Source: Cliona cf. orientalis (taxonomy: Eukaryota; Porifera; Demospongiae; Clionaida; Clionaidae). Taken from it: DNA of 64,000 nt. Location: contig OZ005704.1 in the NCBI GenBank assembly GCA_963930775.1, positions 4,154,001 to 4,218,000 of the forward strand. The letters run 5' to 3'. The notes under the pieces were generated by a model. It saw only the letters and a list, made by a program, of their open reading frames with translations, did no database searches and was not told the origin of the DNA. Position numbers and translations under genes: made by a program. Positions 21,301-31,792 of this stretch are shown here, one piece after another. Position 1 is the first letter of the stretch, and each line of letters starts with the position of its first letter.

Positions 21301-21497
21301 GAGATCATCCGTATAATTATATCTCCCACTAGGAGTGACATTCCCTATTGAATGTGTATGTAAATTATATAGACATCCATAATTATAGCCCCTACGTAAG
21401 TACTGACAATGCGAGGCTGACCAAGCAGCTCATAATTTAACAAAAAATTACAAGAGAGATTCGACATATTTAGTAAGTCATAGTTTAATCTTGTGTG

Positions 21498-23204
21498 CTA
21501 ATCCTTCAGAGTGACTGTTGCAGTACATCCACTGAGTTGATGCTCACCCCCACACCGAATACATTGGTGACGACGAGGACACTCCTTCGGATATCGTGAG
21601 CATTGACCCTCATTCCAAGAGAAACAGAAACTATTCGAATCCGACAGGGGGTTAGGGGTGCCCTCCCTCTTTGCACGCTTTCTCGGAGGGGCAGACTTCT
21701 GCGCCGATTGTTGCTGCTGTCGGAATCGCGGCTCTTGGGAGCGTTGGAAGGATGCAGAAGGAGTCAAAGGAGGAGTTAGCAGTTGTGGCTGATCTAAAGA
21801 GTTCAACGCACACTCCTGAAGTGAGTGATCAGGTCCCATGCACTTAGTGCATGTTCTTGCATCCACCTTCTGGTTGAGATAGGTGAGGCTATAGAACATG
21901 GGATTGATAGAAGACCAATCCGTGTCTGGGTGCTTTGCGACGTTTTCACGAAACATCTTATCATATGGTAGCCAACCCCTGCCATTAAAGCGTGAAGCTT
22001 CAATGATCACCGTCGCCTGGTATGCTAGCAGCTCCTTTAGTTTGCCTGGATGCTTTTGCCCAAGGATGGCTGCGAAGGTGGAGAAGCATACAGACCAGGC
22101 CAAGAGGCCGTTCTGGTCGTGGGACAGCTCTCTCCTCCGTACCGATCTTGATGAGCATGACATTGTATTGTTCGGAGATTCGGAAGAACGTCTGGCCAAC
22201 TCCAGATTATCCGGTAGCAGCTCGGCCATGCTTATGTACTGCCAGCACTGAATCTTCTGAACCAATTTGGCTGGAATTAGAGGAAAACCCCGGCCAAGGG
22301 AGAACGGTTGATACTTGTCCGATTCGTTGGCAGATGTTGCACCAGAGGGGGTTGTGCCGCTGCCCAGCCCCGAGGGAGCAGCTCCCGAGCTGGCAGCTAC
22401 CAACGGAGACTCAGTGGAATGCGAGACTTGTAAGCCAAGTGAGCTCAATTCCAAGGAGGATGGCATAGCCCCCAGAGGGGATGCACCTGAGAGGGATAGG
22501 TAGAATGTCGTACAAATCAGTGGTGTACTGTGTATACAACAACAGAAGCGGCTCTCATGCCTCCTGACTACACCTAAAAGCACACGAACAATAGAACTCT
22601 TACCGGTACCAGCAGAACTGGCAGATCCTGATGGGCCAGGGGCGGTAGAAACTGGCTCCCCTGGAGCTGTAGGTTCCCCTGTAACAGCTTCAGCACCCCC
22701 AACAGTTCCCTCGGTAGAACCACCCGATGTGGATGGGACTGACGCGGCGGCAACAAACTGCCGGATGACCTCAGGATCTGCAAGTATCCCCAAAACGGCT
22801 GCTCTTATTGCTGAAGTACCGACTTCCTCAGTTGAACCACCCGGAGCTTGAGGAGTTACCACAGCAGAGTCTGTGGCACCGTCTCCTGAAGGACCAGCTG
22901 TTTCGCCGCTACCTGCGCTAGTTGAACCACTAGCTGTGCTGGTAGCACTCCGTGAAGACCTTGAGCGGTGCGACATTGATGATGTTGATTCCAGAAAAAG
23001 AACAAATGAAATTGCTTCTCTCTTCTTAGCCCTGGAACGCTTAGCTGCTTCTGCTTCTGCTGCTCTGCTGTGCCCAGGCTCTTTGCGAGCTATATATAGG
23101 CAGAGGTGCATCCTGCAGCCCTGGCAGGGAAATGCTTCCTGCCAGACTGTTTTGAACAGGCTGACATGTTTCTCGCAGCCTTGTAAGGGCTGCCTGTAGT
23201 CCAA
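21498..23204 (-). CDS. Gag-like protein of the YR retrotransposon
   Basis: An open frame of 568 codons. Residues 1-66 are encoded by the A1 repeat and include Cys/His pairs (CEKH, CQGC) that may bind zinc; a second possible start is the Met at about 22976, just after the repeat. A Ser/Thr/Gly/Pro-rich linker follows, then a probable intron (about 22487-22604), a helical middle region, and a C-terminal cysteine array in FSWNEGQCSRYPKECP and HQCIRCGGEHQLSGC. That array is typical of DIRS-group gag proteins. The protein should coat element RNA. The ORF ends about 200 bp before the RT ORF. Confidence 0.85.
   Translation of the reverse strand: MDYRQPLQGCEKHVSLFKTVWQEAFPCQGCRMHLCLYIARKEPGHSRAAEAEAAKRSRAKKREAISFVLFLESTSSMSHRSRSSRSATSTASGSTSAGSGETAGPSGDGATDSAVVTPQAPGGSTEEVGTSAIRAAVLGILADPEVIRQFVAAASVPSTSGGSTEGTVGGAEAVTGEPTAPGEPVSTAPGPSGSASSAGTGKSSIVRVLLGVVRRHESRFCCCIHSTPLICTTFYLSLSGASPLGAMPSSLELSSLGLQVSHSTESPLVAASSGAAPSGLGSGTTPSGATSANESDKYQPFSLGRGFPLIPAKLVQKIQCWQYISMAELLPDNLELARRSSESPNNTMSCSSRSVRRRELSHDQNGLLAWSVCFSTFAAILGQKHPGKLKELLAYQATVIIEASRFNGRGWLPYDKMFRENVAKHPDTDWSSINPMFYSLTYLNQKVDARTCTKCMGPDHSLQECALNSLDQPQLLTPPLTPSASFQRSQEPRFRQQQQSAQKSAPPRKRAKREGTPNPLSDSNSFCFSWNEGQCSRYPKECPRRHQCIRCGGEHQLSGCTATVTLKD
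22487..22604 (-). other. Predicted 3n spliceosomal intron inside the gag ORF
   Basis: On the minus strand, ACCG-GTAAGAG is a strong donor and CTATCCCTCTCAG-GTGCATC a strong acceptor with a pyrimidine tract. The interval (about 117 bp) keeps the reading frame whether spliced or not. The residues it encodes are hydrophobic and cysteine-rich (FCCCIHS), unlike the Ser/Pro/Gly-rich flanks. Confidence 0.6.
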
Positions 23205-23274
23205 GAGGCCTTACAAGGTGACTGGGCGTACCTCTCAATTAACCTACTTTAATGATTCATTAAACTCCATTTAA
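23007..23274 (-). repeat. A1 repeat
   Basis: 268 bp identical in length to A2 at 17893-18160. It contains the start of the gag ORF. Confidence 0.95.
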
Positions 23275-23621
23275 ACTCTGAATTGTGGTAAGTTCAAACC
23301 ACTAAGGTTCATGTACTTTGCATAAAGAATTTACACAGCTGCAACTTTCAACATTTGATATTAGATTATTACGAAGCCAATATTTTGGTAGTTGTTAATT
23401 CTGATAGGTTATAGCTATATAGTTGTTTAGAAAAGTAGAGACAACCTCCAACATCATCAGCTGATAGGGATCAAGGATATCAATCTAGTTTCCACAGTGG
23501 ATAATACGGTGGGTCCTGGACACTATTGCTCAATATAGTATTATCGTAATACATGTGGGTGCCACTGCATGCAACTGCTGGATATATATGGTGTACTCAG
23601 GAGGTGTAACAACAGTTACTG
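23273..23621 (+). repeat. 349-bp flanking direct repeat, right copy
   Basis: Begins where A1 ends (they share TTAA) and finishes at CAACAGTTACTG. Identical in extent to 17381-17729. Confidence 0.95.
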
Positions 23622-24105
23622 TGACTGCAAGTGACAAAGGAGTGTCGGGTGGTCATCCGGAAGGTGCTACAGTAGCTTTAGCCGGATAGTATATTTACTA
23701 TGCTGTTGGAACTTCAGGTGGCCATCAACAGCTGCAGCATGTAGCATATGAGTTAGTATATTAAAATTATGTGCAAGCAACTTGAGATTTGGCATATTTA
23801 ATATGTATGTATACACAATGTCATACATACTCATCAGCGGGAAATGGTATGCAACAATGATTCGTCAAGGCTTTGCACATAATAGTACAGGTCCGCGTAA
23901 AATGTAATTGCAACTTGTGTGCACATAATATTTAATTTGTTGTTTTGACTTGGCAAATAGACTTTGTAGCATAGCTGACAAAGATACATAGCCCATATGA
24001 ATGAATGATTTGTTGTGTGCCATATAATAGTATGATTTTGCCGAGGCTTTTGAATAATTAGTGGTTAGTAGGCTTGCTTGTTACACACGAATAGCATGCG
24101 ATAGA
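23622..24105. other. No recognisable feature
   Basis: AT-rich DNA between the YR element and the LINE tail, without ORFs or repeats that I can identify. Confidence 0.5.
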
Positions 24106-24108
24106 AGA

Positions 24109-27100
24109 ATATTATTATTATTATTATTATTTTTATAGACAATGGAGGCCAGGAGGCCCATAAGTCTGAAAAATAGCTGTACTAGAGTGCACAAATAGTA
24201 ATAATTGATCAAAGTGATATAATAATATTGTTTATAGGTGATAATAGCTAATCAATAATATGAACAGTAGACTTTCGTGTTTCCAGGGCTGCGGCAACAA
24301 ACTTGCAAAATAAAAATATGGTTTTGGGTTGCTCGGCAAACGAGATGAACTTTAATTTCTCTAAATTGGATAGAAAGGCGAAGGAATGGTTTACACTTGA
24401 ACAGTGCTCTATAAGTTTATCTTTCTCCGGCATCAATTTATAGAGGTCGCAGTCGAATAGGAAATGTAGCTCATCTTCAACTAGTTGGTTGGAACAGAAC
24501 CAGCAAAAGCGCTCTTCAGCTGGAATTGGGGTCGGGAGGTTGTATCTTCCAGTTTCGATTCTAAGGGAATGGGCGCTTGTTCTTAGTCTTGCAGTTGGAA
24601 CTCGTAAATGGGGAGGAAGATTGAGGTACTTTTCCATTTTGAAGTCATGTTTAATGAGCTTGTATGTTCTAAGCTTCCCTGTGTTAGCTTGAAGCTCACT
24701 GGACCATGCTTGGATGTACTGATCTTCAAGTCTTTGTTTGAGTTCGTTAGCGAATGCATGTGGGTTGACTGAAGATGGGTGGGACCAGACATACGAGTAT
24801 CCACTTTCATCGAGGATCTGTTTAACATATGAAGTCCATTGTAGAGAGTGGTTTTTTGCCAGAGTATAGGCCTCTTTGACCAAGGGTGGTACGTCCCAAC
24901 TGTCAGCAACTCTCAGCCAGTACTTCACCATTAGAACCTTCCTTTTGATGATAAGCGGGGATCTGCCTAACTCGCCATAGCAAGCTAAGTTAGTGGTTGT
25001 TATTGGCACCCCGAGAGCAGATTTGCAGAATCTTCGGTGAATGACTTCCAATTCTTCGGCACGTGCATAACCCCATATCTCACAGCCATATTCAGCTACA
25101 GGTCGGACTAAGGAGTCAAACAGGTAGCACTGTAACGAGAGATCGGGATGGGATAAATGGGAGAGTGACTTTAAAAGAGAGAAGCAAGCTTTCCTGGTTT
25201 GATTCGCAAGTGTTAAGATGGCTGGTCTGAGGGATCCAGTATCCGATAATACGATGCCTAGGTACTTATACTCGTTTGTAGCTTCAAGTGGAGATGAGCT
25301 CAATGTAAAATGGGGTCTTCCCTTTTTGTTATTGAATGCAACAGTTTTCGTCTTATCGATATTTATTTTCAGATCCCATGTTAGGCAGTATTCCTCTAGA
25401 AGATCGATTAATGTCTGCAAGCCTGAGTGAGAATCCGCCAGGAGGGCTAAATCATCGGCAAAGAGGAGGAGATGTGCCTTCTTGCTTCCTAAATGGATAC
25501 TTCCTGAGTTATTTGCTGACAAGTGTGATTCTAGATCGCTTATAAAAAGGCTAAAGAGGAGAGGGCTCAAATTACAGCCCTGTCTGACCCCTTTTGAACA
25601 GTGAAATGTTGGGGACATCGTTCCGTTAGCCACAACTCTGGATGTAGCTTTACCATACATGCTTTGAAGTATTTTTAGCATTCTGCCACTGAGCCCCATT
25701 GAGGCGAGTTTGCTCCATAACAGGCCATGGTTGACAGAGTCGAAGGCCTTAGCAAAATCAACAAAGCAAGTGTATAGTGTTGCTTTCCTTTTTTTATGAT
25801 GTTGTATTGCTATACTCATTATGAACAGAGGATCGGTTGTTCTCCTTCCCTGTCTGAATCCGAATTGAGCATCATTAATTTTATCATTGATATCTGCCCA
25901 GTACTGAATTCTTTCCCTTAAGATTGCTGTAAAGAGCTTACTTAAGATGGGTAGCAAGGTAATTCCTCTATAGTTATTTGGATCTTCTTTGCAACCTTTC
26001 TTGTAGATTGGTTTGATTGCTCCAGAGCTCCAGGAGTCAGGGAAAATCCCTTGCTCCAGTAGTCTGTTGAAAAGTATTGTAGTGAATGATATGAGATCGC
26101 TGTTGAACAGCTTGAAAGCAGTGGGCGAGAGACCATCAAGGCCAGGGGCCTTGTTTTTCTTCAGGCACGAAATTGCTGCCCTCACTTCCTCTTCTTCGAT
26201 AGGATCGTCTAGAATAGGGTTCGTTTCGGAATTATGGGGAGGAACAGCATGAGATCTGACCTCAGAACCCGTTAACAAAGACTCAAAGTATGCCCCCAAC
26301 CGATCAGTGGATACAGGGATTTCCTTGTCATCAGTGTTTGTACTGGTTGCATTGGCAATTTTCCTCCAGAATTCGCGAGGGTTTTTCGATTTAAATTCTT
26401 TGAGCTCAGTGTGCAATTTGGATATGATATTGCGTTTCTTTTGCCGAATTAAGTTCTTATATTTGCGTCTATTCTTCCAGGCAAGATCTCTGAGCAGCAT
26501 ATTGTCTGGATCTGCCTTCAGTTTCCTGGCAGATTTTTTAAAGATTCTCTTGGCTTGCTTGCATTCTTCATCAAACCATGTGTTTTGAGGAAACGAGTTT
26601 GACTTCTTTCTTTTATTGTTCCTTTCGGGGCTAGTAGTCAGCAAGGTAGATTTCAGAAGGGAAATAAATTGGTCAGCACATTCTGCAGCAGGTACTGAGG
26701 CTAGCTTGACAGATAGGGTGGATAGGTTGTTCAAGAATTCCTGTCTGGAGAAAGCTTCAGCAATATTTTCTTCCGGTAATTGTCTGCTAGATGCAGAGCT
26801 GAGGCAATTGTCATCAACATTCTCTGTTTCTCGCTCTAACATGTCACTTAAGAGACCACCAGAGTAGTGATTCAGTTTCTTTAGCCGGAAAGTAGAGCCA
26901 AGCTCAGTGGAGAGATCAAAGTACAGTGGGCAGTGGTCGGATGAAGCAGAGATATCTCCGACTTGAAGACAGTCTATTTTGGTGAGGAGGTTTGCTGAAG
27001 AGATAACATAATCAACCAGACTGCTACCTCTGGGGGTAAAACAAGTGAAGCTGCCTGTGTCTTTGTCGGGGGAGATACGTCCATTAGCAATTCGGAGCTG

Positions 27101-27320
27101 GCTTGCAATACATAGGTCGAGTAGTTCTTTACCAAAATTATTGACCACTCCATCTTCAGATTTTCTTCTTATTTCTGAGTCAACTGTGTAGTCTGGTGGT
27201 AGCGGTAGGTGCCGGTCTGAGTCGTGATTTGCATAATCTGGCAAGTTACCTGTGCGAGCATTCAAATCTCCGGTGAGAATAATTTGGCCATAGTTTGAGA
27301 ATTCAGCTATCTCCTCCTCC
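24109..27320 (-). mobile_element. APE-type LINE (non-LTR retrotransposon), 5'-truncated
   Basis: The element ends on the minus strand in an (AAT)n tail (24109-24131) about 110 bp after the stop. The open frame extends upstream beyond the first Met (27265) to about 27320, where similarity to the endonuclease breaks off in its middle (LTGDLNARTG motif). This is the usual 5' truncation by incomplete reverse transcription. I find no clear target duplication. Confidence 0.85.
24248..27265 (-). CDS. LINE ORF2: partial endonuclease, reverse transcriptase, C-terminal zinc motif
   Basis: 1005 codons from the first Met, with the frame open for about 18 codons further upstream. Residues 1-120 are the C-terminal half of an APE endonuclease, including GSSLVDYVISS and the SDHCPLYFDL end motif. 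The RT follows with KKNKAPGLDGLSP (about 370), FVDFAKAFDSVNH (about 490), KGVRQGCNLSPLLF (about 560) and the catalytic FADDLALLADS (about 603). Near the C-terminus CWFCSNQLVEDELHFLFDC gives a C-C-H-C zinc motif. The protein would nick target DNA and prime reverse transcription there. The clade (CR1/jockey/RTEX-like) is not settled. The RT frame is intact, but the copy lacks the start of the endonuclease and so cannot be autonomous. Confidence 0.9.
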   Translation of the reverse strand: MNARTGNLPDYANHDSDRHLPLPPDYTVDSEIRRKSEDGVVNNFGKELLDLCIASQLRIANGRISPDKDTGSFTCFTPRGSSLVDYVISSANLLTKIDCLQVGDISASSDHCPLYFDLSTELGSTFRLKKLNHYSGGLLSDMLERETENVDDNCLSSASSRQLPEENIAEAFSRQEFLNNLSTLSVKLASVPAAECADQFISLLKSTLLTTSPERNNKRKKSNSFPQNTWFDEECKQAKRIFKKSARKLKADPDNMLLRDLAWKNRRKYKNLIRQKKRNIISKLHTELKEFKSKNPREFWRKIANATSTNTDDKEIPVSTDRLGAYFESLLTGSEVRSHAVPPHNSETNPILDDPIEEEEVRAAISCLKKNKAPGLDGLSPTAFKLFNSDLISFTTILFNRLLEQGIFPDSWSSGAIKPIYKKGCKEDPNNYRGITLLPILSKLFTAILRERIQYWADINDKINDAQFGFRQGRRTTDPLFIMSIAIQHHKKRKATLYTCFVDFAKAFDSVNHGLLWSKLASMGLSGRMLKILQSMYGKATSRVVANGTMSPTFHCSKGVRQGCNLSPLLFSLFISDLESHLSANNSGSIHLGSKKAHLLLFADDLALLADSHSGLQTLIDLLEEYCLTWDLKINIDKTKTVAFNNKKGRPHFTLSSSPLEATNEYKYLGIVLSDTGSLRPAILTLANQTRKACFSLLKSLSHLSHPDLSLQCYLFDSLVRPVAEYGCEIWGYARAEELEVIHRRFCKSALGVPITTTNLACYGELGRSPLIIKRKVLMVKYWLRVADSWDVPPLVKEAYTLAKNHSLQWTSYVKQILDESGYSYVWSHPSSVNPHAFANELKQRLEDQYIQAWSSELQANTGKLRTYKLIKHDFKMEKYLNLPPHLRVPTARLRTSAHSLRIETGRYNLPTPIPAEERFCWFCSNQLVEDELHFLFDCDLYKLMPEKDKLIEHCSSVNHSFAFLSNLEKLKFISFAEQPKTIFLFCKFVAAALETRKSTVHIID

Positions 27321-27454
27321 AGTAAGTAATATTAGTGTCTAAGACGCTATTAGCTGGATGACAGTGGCTACTGTCACTTGCAAACACTAGGAATGTTTAT
27401 AATAGCTTTGCTGTTTATGGCCATGCCCATCATCACGGACTCATATCACCGGTA

Positions 27455-27556
27455 CCGTAGGCATTAATTTTCATGGGTGGAAAATTTTCGTGACTGCCAA
27501 GTCAACCACGAAATATAACGAAAATTAGCACCCCACGAAAATTATCCACCATACGG
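27455..27556. mobile_element. Short TA-MITE with ACCGTA-type ends
   Basis: TA-CCGTAGGCATTAA at the left and CCACCATACGG-TA at the right. The interior folds back through AATTTTCATGGGTGG and CCACGAAAATTATCCACC. 102 bp. Confidence 0.65.
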
Positions 27557-28725
27557 TATATCATTACCCCCATAGGCGCCATGCAAACTGCGCGTTAACA
27601 TAAAAATGTATTGTGTATATGGACTTCCGGTGGTCTTAGTGTAGACTGCCTATACATGGGAAAAAAATGTGGGAGGGGGCTTATATGCGGGATCCTAACA
27701 TTTCCGTGTGATGACCATTAACGACAGTCGAATGCCACATGGACGTACGATCTCTGTATTTCCTCTGGCTGTTTGGTGGGTAAAATTCAAGAAAAACGAC
27801 TAAGTAAGGCATGACATAATAGCTAGTTTGTTAGTTGTGGCTACTGTGGCTTATGGTCTGCAATATCTACATTTTACGGTCAAAAGGAGGGCTTATACAC
27901 AATTAGCTGTGCAGGAACTCGAGCTAAAAATATGGGGGGGAGGGGGGCATAATTGCGGGATTCCACGGTATTTTAGCATGCACACGGCAGAAACACATAT
28001 TTCAAAAAAAAAGTACTCAAATCTACTCGAGTGTATAAAAATGCTCGTAACTCCGTTTGTGATCAATATTTATCCTTGAAACCTGCATCATTGCACTCAG
28101 CATAGGGCACAATCTCAATGAAAAATTCCCACATGTCTCTTTTAAAGAATTTCCACGACCACTGGTTTCGGTACTTTTTGTCACTACCACCCGTACTTGT
28201 GCTTCAATTTTTTAAATAATAGCACATTTACTAAATGCACCATTGGCATTACAATGTAGCTACCACAAAATGTCTACTACAATAATATGGGTAAAGCATT
28301 TACAATGCATAAATTTATCAATATCAATTCTGTTCACCATTAGTTCCTTTGAGGAGCAGCAAGCATGAGAATGCTTCCTGTAGTGCTCTCTGACATGTGT
28401 ACACTGGAACAAATCCTGCTCCTGCATGATGGTCTTCCAGTGACCCTAGCATAGACAGATATCTGCAGAATAAAATTGACAACACCAGCTGGAGCATTTA
28501 ACATGAACTACTGGTATACAACTGGCTTTGTCCTGAGGCTCGCATACAGTGAAAAGATCGGGAATTTGCACAATCATAATGATCTTTACCAGAAAATCAC
28601 ATGAACATTAAAATTGTAATTATTTTTTTAGATTGTGTTCTAACACAGAACATGCTTTGATCTACGTCATAGGTGTGATACAATAGCTGATATAGACCTA
28701 TAGTATATTTATCATCTATTACAAG
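27557..28725. other. No gene recognised
   Basis: Only short ORFs without domain resemblance. A G-rich run lies at about 27934-27949. Otherwise it looks like unique intergenic DNA. Confidence 0.45.
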
Positions 28726-28727
28726 TA

Positions 28728-29032
28728 CCGTATTTCCTCGAAATCTCGCCGCACCTCGAAATCCCGCCGCCCTTGAAATCTCGCCGCACCTATAAGGAGG
28801 TTGGTTCCCATAAATGCCGCCCTCGAAATCTCGCCGCATGGAAAAGGGTCGTCGGATTCAAAATACGCGGAATGCTGGCGATTCACACTATCGAAATGGA
28901 CGAGTGCGCAGGCGCGAGGTGGGTGAGTGGACTAGTCGCCACCCTCGAAATCTCGCCACTTTCGAAATTTCACCGCAGGGTGCAGCGACTTGAAATTAAA
29001 TCTTGCTGCGACGAGATTTCGAGGAAATACGG
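28728..29032. mobile_element. 305-bp TA-MITE built of CTCGAAATCTCGCCGC units
   Basis: TA-CCGTATTTCCTCGAAATC at the left, GATTTCGAGGAAATACGG-TA at the right (28726-28727 and 29033-29034). The phrase CGAAATCTCGCCGC or a close variant recurs about five times inside, so the element is both palindromic and internally repetitive. Confidence 0.8.
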
Positions 29033-29144
29033 TATGTTTAATGTCACAATCATGGGATAGCACTTGGGGTGTGGCAAAACTTCCAGAACCATTCCTTAGG
29101 TGCCTCCCTAATTTGGGCACTCTTTGACCTGCTTGTAAAAATTT

Positions 29145-31090
29145 TAGGTCTAATTGGAGGCACCTTAAAGTTGGACGACCAGTGCACGCTATTTTTGCTG
29201 TTTTTATCTATTTTTCTTACCTGTTCTATCTAGGCCATCTTTTACTTCTAGGACTCCAAACAAAGACCAGAAGACAGAGTAACTCTTCTACTCTCTGGTC
29301 GTTCAAGTCCTATAACCCAGAAATATTCATGAGCTCCGCGGCAAGCGCTTCTGTGTATGCTATTTGCAAACGCTCACAAAAGTGCCTTGAGCAAGAAATG
29401 GGGCATCTAAGTTCTCTTGGATGGATTCCCAAGATTAAGTACCATTCAATAGTTCTTGTGTTGCTCTACAATATGAGACTGGAATGAAGTTTTTCCATCA
29501 AGCCGTTCCAGAGTTACACGCTGTTAAAAATAGTACAAAAATTGTTATTTCACTGTGCACGTTTATATACAAACCAATGATATTATATAGTACAAGCTAG
29601 GTATATAGCTGCTAACTATCAAAGACCATCTTGAACTTTTGCTGAAGGTTGTTGGAGCTTTCAAAATCAGTCTCCTATTCCATTATCACAGCTATGGATG
29701 ACAGAAAGTACTCTCTTCCAACACTCGATAAATCTGATCACAGGAACATCACCTATTGTGTACGTGCATGGGGGTCAGGGTGAGAGGGAGAGAGAGGGAG
29801 GGAGAGAGACAAAGGGGAGGGGGGTGGTGAAGTACCAGAGCACTAGTGAAGTACTAGCTAACTCCAGTTGCAAGTACCGTACCCTCCCGAAAATAAGCCC
29901 CCTCCCCTCTTTGACCCTCAAGGTTCTTGCACAAGTATGTTTGCCTCGATTACAAGCCCCCCTCCCACCAAGTAGATTGCACACATACACGCGTGCGTCA
30001 GCGCGTACATACGTACGTAACCCCGCCCTTCAATTGACTACGAGTACAAAGAGGAATCTTTTGTATGGTGGTGGCTTTTACAAAAGCCTGTTTTGAAGTC
30101 ATTCTGTTATGATGGCACTTCTTGCTTGGCGAAGACACTTATGAGCCAGTCAAGATGCTTTTGCTTTACTCTGAAGACGTACACACACGGAACAACAAGT
30201 CCTTTCCCCGCCGCCTATCGTCGTCTTATGCCGTCTACTTGACAGGTCATCTCGCTCCCGCTCGTTTGGAGAAAAAAACCCAGCAAACTGGATATTTCCC
30301 GCGGTACGTGACCAACGATGGTGTCGTCCTTCCATACGGCGACTGCAAATGGGGGCCAAGGGGGGGCTTATATTTGAGGAAAAGTGCATATTTGAAAATA
30401 AGCCCCTTCCCAGTCTAGGTCATGTCTACTGCTGAAAAAGGGGGGCTTATTTTCGGGAGGATAAGGTATACGCTCGGGATTTTCAGCTTTGATGTAAGCT
30501 GCTTTACAACACAGACTCTTTCCCTGATGTATCCAGACTACACTGGTAAGATTCAGCCCCATCCCTGGACATTTTTTCTATGCTGATACACTCGCCTCAC
30601 ACACACACTTCGTATTATTTACCGTGGCCAACATTCAGAAATACTTACTAAATACAGAGTAGGAATCCTTCCATATGGATGACGATGCCTCCTCCCTAGA
30701 AACTTTAAAGTACACAAGGAGTACCCTTTTTCTTGTCATTTATGACAAGAAAAAGAGTGGACGGTCACATATTGTAGAGCAACACAAAAGCTATTGAATA
30801 GTGCTTGAATCATGGGAATTGGTCCAAGGGAACTTAAATGCCCCACGTTTTGTGCGAAACATTTTTTGTGAGCGCTTGCAAGTAGCATGCACAAAAGTGC
30901 TTGCTGCGGAGCTCATGAATGTCTCCGGGTTATGGGACTTGAACACGAGCAGAAAGTAGAAGAGTTGCTCTGTCTTCTGGTTTTTGTTTGGAGTCCTAGA
31001 AGTGAAATATGGCTTAGACAGAACAGGTAAGAATAATAGATAAAAAACGACAAAAATTGCATGCATTGGAATGTGCCACCGGATGCACTT
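29145..31090. repeat. Inverted repeat pair with arms of about 320 bp
   Basis: 29165-29480 and 30775-31085 are reverse complements with moderate divergence. Each holds a similar roughly 95-codon frame containing MSSAAS and CKRSQK. Between the arms lie a purine-rich tract (29780-29823) and the 590-bp MITE at 29877-30466. The arms may be the ends of an older long-TIR element, or two opposite insertions of one repeat. The shared frame could be a relic coding exon. Confidence 0.65.
29877..30466. mobile_element. 590-bp TA-MITE with CCCTCCCGAAAATAAGCCCC ends
   Basis: TA-CCGTACCCTCCCGAAAATA at the left; TATTTTCGGGAGGATAAGG-TA at the right. The phrase AAATAAGCCCC is also repeated inside near 30398. 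The element lies between the inverted arms of the neighbouring repeat. Confidence 0.8.
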
Positions 31091-31204
31091 CCTGGATCTG
31101 CAACAATTGGACCGCTGGCCTAATGGCTGTACTTATGTCTTTCCAGTACTATGAAACATGTAAAAATATGTAAAATATTATGCCTTAATCTCTTTACTAT
31201 CCTG

Positions 31205-31560
31205 ATCCACAACTATTTATCCTAATGCATGCACCACAGGGTTACGGTAATCGTTGTGTGTGTGTATGTGTGTCTGTCTGCCACCACAAAATCTGCTGCC
31301 TACTTCGTTTTTATGTTGAAAACAAATCGGGTTCTTCATGGTGTTTTCAAGGTTTTTGCCTGTGGCGTTTGCTGAAAATGCTTTGCTAAAGAGTGCTGGT
31401 GTCATTTGCTGATCAATGCCACCTTCCTCGCTCCCCAACGAGCTTTTGATGGACAAATGAGACATCGATGGCTTCTTTTTAACTCGAAAAGAAAGTAGAT
31501 CCAACACCACAACTAGTTCATTACTGATTACAATACTCTGGCAAATAAGCTTCTTGGATA
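31205..31560 (+). repeat. Dispersed repeat family A, copy 2
   Basis: Matches 60-420 with a short insertion (CTGCCACCACAAAATCTGCT region) not present in copy 1. It includes GAGCTTTTGATGGACAAATG. Confidence 0.8.
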
Positions 31561-31792
31561 TCTGTCATGCATGACACAGCACTGCACACATGATACTGCT
31601 GGATATTATTTGCAATTGTGTGTAATATGTATTGCATTCTTGTGGTTACTGGATAAGCGTACGACATAATAAGCATATCCATATAAGCATCTTGCAGCAA
31701 TGTTAGACATGCAATATAGCTACCTCTCAGTGCTTGCGCGCCAGCTTTTGCACTATAGTGCTTCATTGCTATCGTTTTGAACTTGCACATTA

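Larger units (their letters stand above)
17730..23274 (-). mobile_element. Ngaro-type tyrosine-recombinase retrotransposon, ORFs open
   Basis: Read on the minus strand the order is A1 (23274-23007), gag-like ORF, RT-RNase H ORF, tyrosine recombinase ORF, B1 (18390-18336), A2 (18160-17893), B2 (17794-17740). This is the split-direct-repeat architecture of Ngaro and PAT elements. There is no methyltransferase domain, which fits Ngaro better than PAT or DIRS1. All three ORFs are open and the A repeats agree closely, so the insertion looks recent. Such elements replicate through RNA and integrate a circular DNA by recombination. Confidence 0.9.
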
